Below are positions 27,960-34,572 of a stretch of DNA of 34,572 bases, piece by piece. A model generated the notes under the pieces. That model did no database searches. It saw only the letters and a list, made by a program, of their open reading frames with translations, and had not been told where the DNA came from. Numbering within the stretch: position 1 is the stretch's first letter; each line of letters opens with the position of its first letter. The position numbers and the translations under genes are program-made. Source of the DNA: a virus. Where the stretch lies: positions 1-34,572 of the IMG/VR virus record IMGVR_UViG_3300031631_000011; one strand, written 5' to 3'.

Positions 27960-29165
27960 CTATGTTGCAATCACAATTTTTCCGAATTTCTTTCGATTTT
28001 CGGTTGGAACTTCAACTCCCCACGCTGCTTCTGTGAGATGATTCACATCACTTGAGTTCTCTCGAAGACGAGTGAATGATTTGACTGGGATTGGGTTTGC
28101 CAATTCAATCAAACCAGAGGCTCCCAAGTAGCAGTGTGCTTCTTGAGTACCGAACGCAACATTATCTGCTGCGTCTGTGTAAGCAATCTTACCGAATTTT
28201 GAGTTGAAAGTCTGCTTTGTAGCAGAAGTATCAACCGCAGACAACTGTACAAGATTTGCAACTTCGTCTGAATCCGCTGCCCCAACTGCAACCCCTGTCA
28301 CTGTTGTAACTGACGGTGCGTTGATCAAAGTGGTCAATGCTGTCATTGTTGCCGCTGCTGTACCACCAATCAAGACATTACCTGCTGCCGTACCAATCGC
28401 TGCAACAAACGTGAAAGGTTGTCCTTTGATTGTGATTGTATCTCCCGCTGTTGGAAGTCCGGACCAAGTAGCAACGATTTGGTGTGTAACTTGATTTGAG
28501 ACATAGAATCCCACTCCAAGCATATCCATTCCCAAGAATCCGTTTTTCATAACAGCGTCAGCATAATTAAATCCTGAGCTTGCTCCTTCAGTCTCGAAGT
28601 CAGCAAGTACATCTGGTGTTGCCACCAATGACATATCTGCGTATTCTCCAGCACTATTCGCAACTTTTGCTTTAGCTTGTGAAAGAACTTTCTTTGCTGT
28701 ATAGGTTGCTCCAATAGCAATCGCTGTACCAGCAGATCCACCAACATCTCCTTCATCAACTGTCACACCTGCTTTAGAAACTTCCCCAAGGAAATCTCCG
28801 TCCATAAGTGCTACGAGTTGTTTTCGAGCTGCTTTAAACTGTTTGAGCAAGAAGTCACCAGCATTTTGGTAAAGTTTTGAGTCAAATTCGTTCTGAGTGA
28901 ATGAATATTCAAAGTCTCGATTGATAACCAACTGAGTTTGTGTATTCGTGAAAGTCTGAATCTTATTATCAGATCCACGAGTATTTACACGAGCTTTTCC
29001 CTCAGGTGTATTATCGTAATTGTAGGTTTTACCCGCTCCACCTTTTGAAAGGGCGTTGTGAGCAATTTTTCCACGGAGTTTTTCGTACACTGACATCAAT
29101 TTGACGTGTACCTCAAGTTTTCCAAATACTTGAGCGTAGACCGCACTGAATGAGTTTGTGGCCAT
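27960..29165 (-). CDS. Major capsid protein with inserted domain
   Basis: 401 residues. Position after a scaffold-like gene, the lack of Cys clusters and a segment such as RGSDNKIQTFTNTQTQLVIN near residue 63 fit an HK97-fold capsid protein. An inserted stretch at about 238-310 (GDTITIKGQPFTFVAAIGTA, GGTAAATMTALTTLINAP) matches a domain repeatedly found in phage head and tail proteins, often as a surface-exposed insertion. The C-terminus (FTRLRENSSDVNHLTEAAWG) is beta-rich. It is preceded by a 16-bp palindrome and followed by a terminator. Assignment rests on order and composition. Confidence 0.8.
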   Translation of the reverse strand: MATNSFSAVYAQVFGKLEVHVKLMSVYEKLRGKIAHNALSKGGAGKTYNYDNTPEGKARVNTRGSDNKIQTFTNTQTQLVINRDFEYSFTQNEFDSKLYQNAGDFLLKQFKAARKQLVALMDGDFLGEVSKAGVTVDEGDVGGSAGTAIAIGATYTAKKVLSQAKAKVANSAGEYADMSLVATPDVLADFETEGASSGFNYADAVMKNGFLGMDMLGVGFYVSNQVTHQIVATWSGLPTAGDTITIKGQPFTFVAAIGTAAGNVLIGGTAAATMTALTTLINAPSVTTVTGVAVGAADSDEVANLVQLSAVDTSATKQTFNSKFGKIAYTDAADNVAFGTQEAHCYLGASGLIELANPIPVKSFTRLRENSSDVNHLTEAAWGVEVPTENRKKFGKIVIAT

Positions 29166-29181
29166 TTGTAGTAATAAATAA

Positions 29182-29197
29182 AGGAATAATTATTCCT
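29182..29197. repeat. Perfect 16-bp palindrome before the capsid gene
   Basis: AGGAATAATTATTCCT is its own reverse complement. It lies between the scaffold-like stop (29204) and the capsid ATG (29165), followed on the minus strand by TTATTTATT. It could form a short mRNA hairpin or RNase site, or bind a dimeric protein. Confidence 0.55.
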
Positions 29198-29203
29198 CCA
29201 CTT

Positions 29204-29968
29204 TTACAACTGGGATAAATCAATCTGTTCGAGTGATTTTCCGTCCAACAGTTTTTCAATATTGACTTCGCCTTTCTTCTTTGGCTTGTCAGTAGAATTT
29301 CCTGTCGTTGACAATTTAAGTGTTGCCGCTTTTTTCGAGCCAGAGATAGGGTTTTTTTCAAGATACACTTTGAGAGCATTTGCTGATCTCGCAGGTATCG
29401 TACCTTCCTCTTTATGGTATGCTTTTATGAACTCCTTGTTTTTGAGAACGGTGTTTGAGTCGATACCCAGTCGTTCTGCCCAAGATTCAACTGCTTCTTT
29501 CCGAGTTCTAGTTTCTTTCGATTGTCGAAATTCTTTCAACTCTTCTGCTGTTGGATTAAGTTCCTTTAAAGCTACCGCTTCTGGTGAGTCGTCGATTGGA
29601 TCCGCTTCTTCGATTTCCAAGTCGAGGGCTTCCATAAGCATTTTGGCTTGTTTTCCACGACCGCTTGATAACATATTCGTTAGCTTCTCATTTCTGAGTG
29701 CTTCCGGCATAGTGCTATACTTGTCGATCAATGAAAGGTCAGCGTCACTTAAAGCGTCTGTATCTGCGTTTTCTTCAGGTTTGTCTTCTCCGTCTTTAGG
29801 CGTTTCCTTTGGATCATCTTTAGGATCATCTTTAGGTTCGTCTTCAGGCGTAGCAGGGTCTTCTTTGGGATCCGCAGTTACATCTGCGACATCTTTTTGA
29901 GGGGATTCTGCCAAGGCGGCCAGTTCTTCAACTGTGGCGTTTGCATTTGTTCCGTCTTCGGAGGTCAT
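29204..29968 (-). CDS. Scaffold-like acidic protein, 254 aa
   Basis: 254 residues, strongly acidic, with a disordered N-terminal region built from short repeats (EDEPKDDPKDDPKETPKDGE, about residues 42-61). Helical segments (NEKLTNMLSSGRGKQAKMLM) follow and the C-terminus is basic to mixed (KKGEVNIEKLLDGKSLEQID). Size, charge and place between portal and capsid fit phage scaffolding proteins, whose C-terminus binds the capsid. No protease is seen nearby, so it may leave intact, as in P22 and T7. Confidence 0.72.
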   Translation of the reverse strand: MTSEDGTNANATVEELAALAESPQKDVADVTADPKEDPATPEDEPKDDPKDDPKETPKDGEDKPEENADTDALSDADLSLIDKYSTMPEALRNEKLTNMLSSGRGKQAKMLMEALDLEIEEADPIDDSPEAVALKELNPTAEELKEFRQSKETRTRKEAVESWAERLGIDSNTVLKNKEFIKAYHKEEGTIPARSANALKVYLEKNPISGSKKAATLKLSTTGNSTDKPKKKGEVNIEKLLDGKSLEQIDLSQL

Positions 29969-30043
29969 GTTTTTAAAGTTAGTAATAGTGAAAGAGCAGT
30001 CGTATAATAAACTGCTCTCAGAATGTTTGCAAATAGTTTTTGT

Positions 30044-30340
30044 TTACTCCTTCTTGACAGCTGGCTTCTCAATAGACTTCTGTTGATATTCTGCGTAGAA
30101 GTCAGTAGTGAATGCTTCAAAGCAATTTATCCCCGTACTGAGGGCTTGAACAACATTTAATGTGTCAAATTCTGGTTCTCCCAACGCTTGAATCTTTTTT
30201 ACGAGTAATCCGTACTTGATAAACTCTCCATACTTCGACATGAATTCAAAGAAATCTGTAGGATCGAGTTTCGCTTCAACCATTGCGTCAATGATTCCTT
30301 GCGATATTTTAAACGATTTCATTTCAGGTGTTTTAGGCAT
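30044..30340 (-). CDS. Small head-associated protein, 98 aa
   Basis: From ATG 30340 (MPKTPEMKSFKISQGIIDAM), one base after the portal stop; the longer frame to 30400 would overlap the portal and is rejected. The protein is helical with PTDFFEFMSKYGEFIKYGLL in the middle and a basic end (EKPAVKKE). No family is recognised. Its place between portal and scaffold suggests a head-completion or virion-assembly role. Confidence 0.58.
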   Translation of the reverse strand: MPKTPEMKSFKISQGIIDAMVEAKLDPTDFFEFMSKYGEFIKYGLLVKKIQALGEPEFDTLNVVQALSTGINCFEAFTTDFYAEYQQKSIEKPAVKKE

Positions 30341-30341
30341 T

Positions 30342-32036
30342 TTATTGAGGTAAAGGTGCTCCGGGTAATGCTTCTTGAACTTCTGGCTGTGGCAGTCCAA
30401 AGTCTTCTCGATTGAATCGAACCTTTCCGTATTTGTTCGTGAAGTAGAAGTCTTTGAGTTTCACACTTGCTTCTGAGGCTGGATCCAATAATCCAATATC
30501 ATTCCGTGCGTCTTGCATTTCAAAGAATGATTGGTCGTCCAGTATTCCATCAAGTCGTGGGTTCAATGAGAACTCTGTTTCTTTATTTGCTTCCAAGAAC
30601 TCGCTGATTTTTACCGGGACCGGAGAATATTGACCGTTTGCGTCTTTCATAAGGTCTTTGTCCTCTTGGCTCTTCTTTGCATAGAAGTAATCGCCAACCT
30701 TTGTGTACAATGTTTTCTTGTGGAATTCCGAATCCCCACGCTTCAACATATAGATTGTCTCCATTGCAAACGCCTTGTCTTCATCTGAATTCGCTGCAAG
30801 AACGAATCGGTTGGTTTTATCTGTTTCGTATTTACGAGATTTCTGTTGTCCGTCAGTCGGAGCGTAATCAAGCAAGATTCTGTAATCAATTCGAGTCCTG
30901 ATTGTGGCTTGATCCGTACAAAACTTCTCCCAAGTCTCGAAAATGTTAATATCTGGTTGAAACGCCAACTGGTCAGTCTTGATTGGATTTGATCGATTCT
31001 GGTTTATAAAGAATGGACTCTGACTTCCTGCTCGTTTTGTTGCAAGATATTGGTTCCATTTGTTTTTAATATCGTCGATTTCGTCAGCGTAGAACACCAA
31101 CAATGGGTCTGAAGCCAACACCGCTGCGTGTGACGAGGAATTAACAATAACTGTCTCCAAGTACGCCAGTGGATACAATTTATCCAATACACCGTATCCG
31201 TGGTATCCACGAGCGGGCTTTTGGTAAACTCGTTTCTTTACAGGACAAAATCCGTCCCCGTCGTCGTCTTCCCAGAAGTAATTTGTCTCGTCCATCTGCA
31301 TTTCTTTTGGTTGGTATGATCCACCACCAATCAATACATTGTGTTTTTTCAAAGCATAATCCCAATATTTTATCACTCCGAACATTCGATCCCTGTCTTG
31401 AAGATTCTCCAAGTCAACAGAAGTTTCCTCGAAATCAATCTTTACCTCGAATGGAAATCCGTATTGAACTTTCTTCAGAATTTCGGGACCGTAATTTTCA
31501 ACGAGTTGACCCATCGTAAGATTTTCAATGGTAACAAGGTCGGTATCTCCGTAGAATCCACGGACATTCTCCCATTTCAGGTGTTTCTGCTGAATCTTGA
31601 TTGCTTTTCCGTCTTTCTTTTGATATTCCTGAAAAACCCAAGTTTGACCCATTGCCATATCGTGACCAGAATCAGATACCATTTTGTCATATCCTCCCTT
31701 TGTATTCACATAAGAAACAAGCGAAGAATAATTCTCCGCAGTGTCTTTTAGCTTCTCTGGGGCGTTTTCTTGGGTTGGAGAGAACTCTGTACTATCTGGA
31801 AAGAGTTTCGCGGTAGTGACGAACTCATAACCTCCCAACATCAGGTTGGAAGTGAAGAGTCCTTTCGTTTGCTCTTCCCCTTCCGAACCCAACAGTTTTT
31901 GCATATATTTTGACAAATACTCCCTGACAATCCTCCGCTTCTCGAACTCAAGGTCTTTATCTTCGTAGCGTTTTTTTATGAATGCTACAACTTTTGGATC
32001 GCCTTGGTTGTTTTTGCCGGAGGGTTCAGTCTGCAT
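30342..32036 (-). CDS. Portal protein
   Basis: 564 residues, the expected length for podovirus-type portals, located directly downstream of the terminase genes. Helical N-terminal (RRIVREYLSKYMQKLLGSEG), a mixed central domain (KHLKWENVRGFYGDTDLVTI) and a long helical crown-like end support this. The C-terminus is Pro-rich (LPQPEVQEALPGAPLPQ). It forms the DNA passage and terminase docking ring at one capsid vertex. Its ATG overlaps the previous stop as TAATG. Assigned by length and order; no short motif is diagnostic for portals. Confidence 0.75.
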   Translation of the reverse strand: MQTEPSGKNNQGDPKVVAFIKKRYEDKDLEFEKRRIVREYLSKYMQKLLGSEGEEQTKGLFTSNLMLGGYEFVTTAKLFPDSTEFSPTQENAPEKLKDTAENYSSLVSYVNTKGGYDKMVSDSGHDMAMGQTWVFQEYQKKDGKAIKIQQKHLKWENVRGFYGDTDLVTIENLTMGQLVENYGPEILKKVQYGFPFEVKIDFEETSVDLENLQDRDRMFGVIKYWDYALKKHNVLIGGGSYQPKEMQMDETNYFWEDDDGDGFCPVKKRVYQKPARGYHGYGVLDKLYPLAYLETVIVNSSSHAAVLASDPLLVFYADEIDDIKNKWNQYLATKRAGSQSPFFINQNRSNPIKTDQLAFQPDINIFETWEKFCTDQATIRTRIDYRILLDYAPTDGQQKSRKYETDKTNRFVLAANSDEDKAFAMETIYMLKRGDSEFHKKTLYTKVGDYFYAKKSQEDKDLMKDANGQYSPVPVKISEFLEANKETEFSLNPRLDGILDDQSFFEMQDARNDIGLLDPASEASVKLKDFYFTNKYGKVRFNREDFGLPQPEVQEALPGAPLPQ

Positions 32037-32320
32037 TAGAATAATTTGTTAAATTCTATAATTTGTTTCTGACATTCTACAATAAAGATTTCCATTCTCT
32101 TCACTGCGGATTTGGCTGCTTCTGCTTCAGAACCCCAGTATCCACCAGCTTCTCGCTGATAATCTGCTCGTTTGAATGGCACAGGCACTTCGCCTTCTGG
32201 CTCCCAACAAACAAGGGTTCCGTCTTTTTTCGTTTCTTTTAGTACTTCAAGATTCTTGATACCGTCCTTGGTATCAAAATAAATCCGTTCGAGTCCGAGT
32301 GGTTTAATTTTTTTGCCCAT
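32036..32320 (-). CDS. Hypothetical protein between terminase and portal, 94 aa
   Basis: From ATG 32320 (MGKKIKPLGLERIYFDTKDG), which follows the previous stop by one base (TAAGATG); the frame to 32359 overlaps the previous gene. A beta-rich start, then VPVPFKRADYQREAGGYWGS and a helical C-terminal region with many Ala/Lys (EAEAAKSAVKRMEIFIVECQ). No family recognised. Conserved placement suggests an assembly role. Confidence 0.58.
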   Translation of the reverse strand: MGKKIKPLGLERIYFDTKDGIKNLEVLKETKKDGTLVCWEPEGEVPVPFKRADYQREAGGYWGSEAEAAKSAVKRMEIFIVECQKQIIEFNKLF

Positions 32321-32321
32321 C

Positions 32322-32726
32322 TTATTTAAGTTTTTTAATAGATAATCCGTCTTTATCAATCAACATTTCCCAGTTTCCTCCTTCTCCGTCCCCACTGTAA
32401 AACTTTCCTATCAGTCCTTGTGCAAGAAGGTCGTCCCCTGTTTCTTGAACTTTCGCTGGTATCTTACCACCTTTCAAAGATTCTTCACGCTTTTCTTGAG
32501 AAGCTGACTTTGGTGGGTCTGTTTCTGCTGGTGCTGGCGTTGGTACTGGTTCGGGTGCTTCAACATCATCATTGTTTGTTTCAATGATTGGTGCTTCTGG
32601 CGGTACTCCCAAAGTTTCGTCAATCTTATTCATCAACCAAATTCCGTCGTTTTTCTTGTTGTTTGGTGCGTCTGCTCCGATCACTTCTTTGTACTTGGCC
32701 TGTAACATGGCAATATCTTCTGACAT
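32322..32726 (-). CDS. Protein with DUF2924-like N-terminal motif and Pro-rich linker, 134 aa
   Basis: 134 residues. The start, MSEDIAMLQAKYKEVIGADA then NNKKNDGIWLMNKIDE, resembles a short helix-extended-helix motif (L...Y.e..G..ap..kn..wL..ki) seen in small phage and bacterial proteins; the link to DUF2924 is tentative. A Pro/Ala/Glu linker (EAPEPVPTPAPAETDPPKSA) separates it from a C-terminal beta-rich part (GKFYSGDGEGGNWEMLIDKD). The leader carries the TTAATTCTTAA motif before a run of A. It directly follows the large terminase gene. Confidence 0.55.
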   Translation of the reverse strand: MSEDIAMLQAKYKEVIGADAPNNKKNDGIWLMNKIDETLGVPPEAPIIETNNDDVEAPEPVPTPAPAETDPPKSASQEKREESLKGGKIPAKVQETGDDLLAQGLIGKFYSGDGEGGNWEMLIDKDGLSIKKLK

Positions 32727-32744
32727 TTTTTTTAAAATTAAGAA

Positions 32745-34220
32745 TTAAAGATTTACTCCAAACCGAGTATAGTTATCCTCCACTGGAGCGTCAAACTGTT
32801 CTCGTGCATGGGGCTTTTCTGCTACTTGTGATTGGTACGCTGCTGAATCTGAAGCGTCGTCGTTTTGACTACTTGGGAAGCGTAACAGCTCTCCCTCAAG
32901 GTCTTTGCATTCTCCCTCAATATGAAATATTGATCCAGAGGTGTATCTTGGAATGAGGCCACGAATTCGAGTCTCTTTTTTAGTTCCCCCATGTTTCAGA
33001 GGTACCATTTTAATAAATGTATTTCTCTTTCGCATTTCCTCTTCCAAGAACGGTAAAATTGCAATAGTGAATGTTGTCTCTTCCAGCCCTATACACTCAA
33101 GCCCTTTCGGACTCCAGTGGTTCCAAAGCTCGAAAAACTTGTCGAACAGTTCGCCGCTGTTCAAGTGTTCTCTCCAAGATTTGAAGTGCCACTTGTTCTG
33201 ATCGTCAACCCAATTCATCGTGAAACCGCAGAAATCTGCTCCTTCGTCTTTCTTTACTGCTGAATCGACGGTTAAAAAGAGTCTTGTTGTCTTCTCCATT
33301 ACACGAGACATTTTGATAGGTAAGAAATATTCTGACTTGAACTCCCTATTTGCTCCCGTAACTGGATCACACATATATTCTCCATACCAATCCTCTGCGT
33401 CGAGTCTGATTGCTGTACATTTCTCCTCAGTGAAGTAATCCCAAGTCGGGACTCCGCATTCATCGAGAAGAGGTACAATAATCTCTTCAACATTTTTGGA
33501 TCGCATATTTTGTATCACTCCAATATCAGTAATGTAATTTGCGGTACACATATAGCTCCCATCAACTGAAAGCCCCTGTATCGCTTCATCAACCTTGCTG
33601 ATAATGTTTTGAGTAATCGTATCTGAGTCCGCAGAATCCCTGTCTTCAATATCGTCGAACCATATCAGGTCTGGACGAAAAGCGTCTTGAACATGACCAC
33701 GCTGAGTTTGACCAACTGTTCCAGCCGCTAATTTGACACCGTTCCGCATTGTGAAGGATCCCATTGTTTCCTCCCTTTTTTTATTTGAATCGTTCAAGAA
33801 CATATCTCCGTAAATATGACGAACCTCAATCATAAGATTGTAAATATCCGTCACAACCTGTTTTGAATTCTTCCCATCTTTTGTAAGGACCTTCAAATAT
33901 TTTCTGGAAGCGTCTTCATCGTTCAACAATGCAAACGAATAAAAGAGCTTCGCAAGAGTTGTTTTGGCACAACCACGAAAAGCAATGTTCAGAAAGTTCT
34001 TCTCTCCACGGTATGCACGAATGTATCCGAGAATCATTCGCTTGTGGAATGGTGCCGGGGTATGTGCAAAATATCGTGGGTAATTCGTCGTGAAAAGCTG
34101 ATACTTCTTGAATACGGCCTCTTCAGAGTCTTTTGAACTGAATCCGAACAACGCTTTCTTCTGAACAGCAGTTCCAGAAAAGAGTATTTTTTTGATTCCT
34201 TGTTTATCCCCCTCTGTCAT
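32745..34220 (-). CDS. terL: Terminase large subunit
   Basis: 491 residues. Walker A FRGCAKTTLAK (about 81-91) and Walker B DLIWFDDIED (about 184-193) with the catalytic acidic pair form the packaging ATPase. TAN in YMCTANYIT (about 223-231) is the coupling motif. The nuclease half has Asp319 in LTVDSAVKKDEGAD, Glu in IGLEETTF (about 380), and an acidic cluster QNDDASDS near 455, as in RNase H-fold terminase nucleases. It cuts and translocates phage DNA into the prohead through the portal. The RG.AKTT Walker A is of the T4/T7-like type. It is separated from the small subunit by 73 bp. Confidence 0.95.
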   Translation of the reverse strand: MTEGDKQGIKKILFSGTAVQKKALFGFSSKDSEEAVFKKYQLFTTNYPRYFAHTPAPFHKRMILGYIRAYRGEKNFLNIAFRGCAKTTLAKLFYSFALLNDEDASRKYLKVLTKDGKNSKQVVTDIYNLMIEVRHIYGDMFLNDSNKKREETMGSFTMRNGVKLAAGTVGQTQRGHVQDAFRPDLIWFDDIEDRDSADSDTITQNIISKVDEAIQGLSVDGSYMCTANYITDIGVIQNMRSKNVEEIIVPLLDECGVPTWDYFTEEKCTAIRLDAEDWYGEYMCDPVTGANREFKSEYFLPIKMSRVMEKTTRLFLTVDSAVKKDEGADFCGFTMNWVDDQNKWHFKSWREHLNSGELFDKFFELWNHWSPKGLECIGLEETTFTIAILPFLEEEMRKRNTFIKMVPLKHGGTKKETRIRGLIPRYTSGSIFHIEGECKDLEGELLRFPSSQNDDASDSAAYQSQVAEKPHAREQFDAPVEDNYTRFGVNL

Positions 34221-34293
34221 TTTGTCAAGTTGTAGTTATAGATTGCCTGACCCCCGTAAATATTTTACCTTAAAAAACAGTGAATGTGTTATT

Positions 34294-34572
34294 TTATAAT
34301 ATCCGATCAAGCAATTTATTCATTGCTGTCTTCGTTTCGAGTGGCATTTCTCCACCGTTCTTATCAGTGTTGGCACCTTGAAGGCTTGAATATCCTTTCA
34401 TATTGTTCTCTGAAATCTTTTCAACAGCCTTCGCTTCGTCCGTACTGACAAGTTTTGAGTCTTTAATTTGTTTCACATAACGCTTTAATTGACCCTTGCC
34501 TTCAATAGCAATCTCTAAACAAGAGAACTTTAATTCCTCGATAACGTCCATTATAGTCCCGTCCTGTTCGAT
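34294..34572 (-). CDS. Terminase small subunit, C-terminal part (right copy)
   Basis: The frame is open from the right edge (34572) to the stop at 34294. Its first 207 bases are the terminal repeat, so it is the continuation of the gene whose start is at 345. It includes LKRYVKQIKDSKLVSTDEAK and ends MPLETKTAMNKLLDRIL, a charged helical tail that may contact the large subunit. A reading of the last 85 codons as a separate gene from ATG 34551 would miss the N-terminal HTH. Confidence 0.8.
   Translation of the reverse strand: MEQDGTIMDVIEELKFSCLEIAIEGKGQLKRYVKQIKDSKLVSTDEAKAVEKISENNMKGYSSLQGANTDKNGGEMPLETKTAMNKLLDRIL
34366..34572. repeat. Right copy of 207-bp terminal direct repeat
   Basis: Matches 1-207 with one difference at 34492 (A versus C at 127). 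The mismatch is silent in the terminase small-subunit gene, so it looks like a real variant in the sampled population or a base-call error, not a damaged gene. Confidence 0.93.

Noticed and set aside
29262-29900. 212-residue plus-strand ORF
   Set aside because: It is Ser/Phe-rich antisense sequence opposite the scaffold-like gene, an expected shadow of acidic Glu/Asp/Lys codons.
34366-34572. T7-type physical terminal repeat
   Set aside because: It would cut the terminase small-subunit gene, and the junction restores an intact ORF; assembly overlap is simpler.

Overview
The window is an apparently complete tailed-phage genome with podovirus-like gene content, assembled as a linear contig whose ends overlap. 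Bases 1-207 recur at 34366-34572 with one silent mismatch, so the unique unit is 34,365 bp. The terminase small-subunit gene runs across the junction. All genes but two lie on the minus strand. Many are joined by 4-base ATGA stop/start overlaps or 1-base TAATG overlaps. No integrase, DNA or RNA polymerase, helicase, primase, tRNA or CRISPR array was recognised, so replication and transcription must rely heavily on the host. The host cannot be fixed from sequence. Promoters are canonical sigma70-type (TTGACA, 17 nt, TATAAT-like). Leaders are short, usually A/T-rich and without a clear Shine-Dalgarno sequence. From memory, some families (the 7759-8097 lysozyme-like protein and the GIGT-repeat fibre) recall proteins of uncultivated Patescibacteria-type bacteria and their phages; this is a weak inference.

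Read in the direction of minus-strand transcription, starting at the right of the window: terminase small subunit (junction), terminase large subunit (34220-32745), two small head-associated proteins, portal, a small protein, scaffold-like protein, major capsid protein with a terminator after it, a connector-like protein, a nozzle-like protein, a fibre or receptor-binding protein and a small beta protein. Two virion proteins of more than 1,000 residues follow. One ends in a lambda-R-like (GH104) transglycosylase domain. The other ends in a zeta-toxin-like P-loop kinase domain, and both are candidates for injected (polyvalent) proteins.

Next come two opposed transcription units. On the plus strand, a RelA/SpoT-type HD hydrolase and a 54-residue ORF stand alone. 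On the minus strand is a three-gene unit ending in a strong terminator. It is followed by tail-fibre genes, small membrane and coiled-coil genes, a lysis-like pair (holin-like plus papain-like peptidase) and an endonuclease. The early half holds a replication-initiator-like gene with an iteron-like tract, a 78-residue HTH regulator, a lysozyme-like gene, a YqaJ exonuclease with a single-strand annealing protein, a run of small accessory genes and two HNH homing-type endonuclease genes.

The most interesting system is regulatory. Seven promoters (2706, 7204, 8422, 8696, 9789 and 16354 on minus; 16456 on plus) share a 17-bp element, GTTGAC-N7-AAAC. It covers the -35 box and puts AAAC at the same spacer positions in every case. 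Two of them flank the HTH gene. This looks like a phage-wide operator series controlling the early genes. Other promoters (377, 11213, 12108, 15656) lack the full element and precede packaging/structural, lysis and tail genes.
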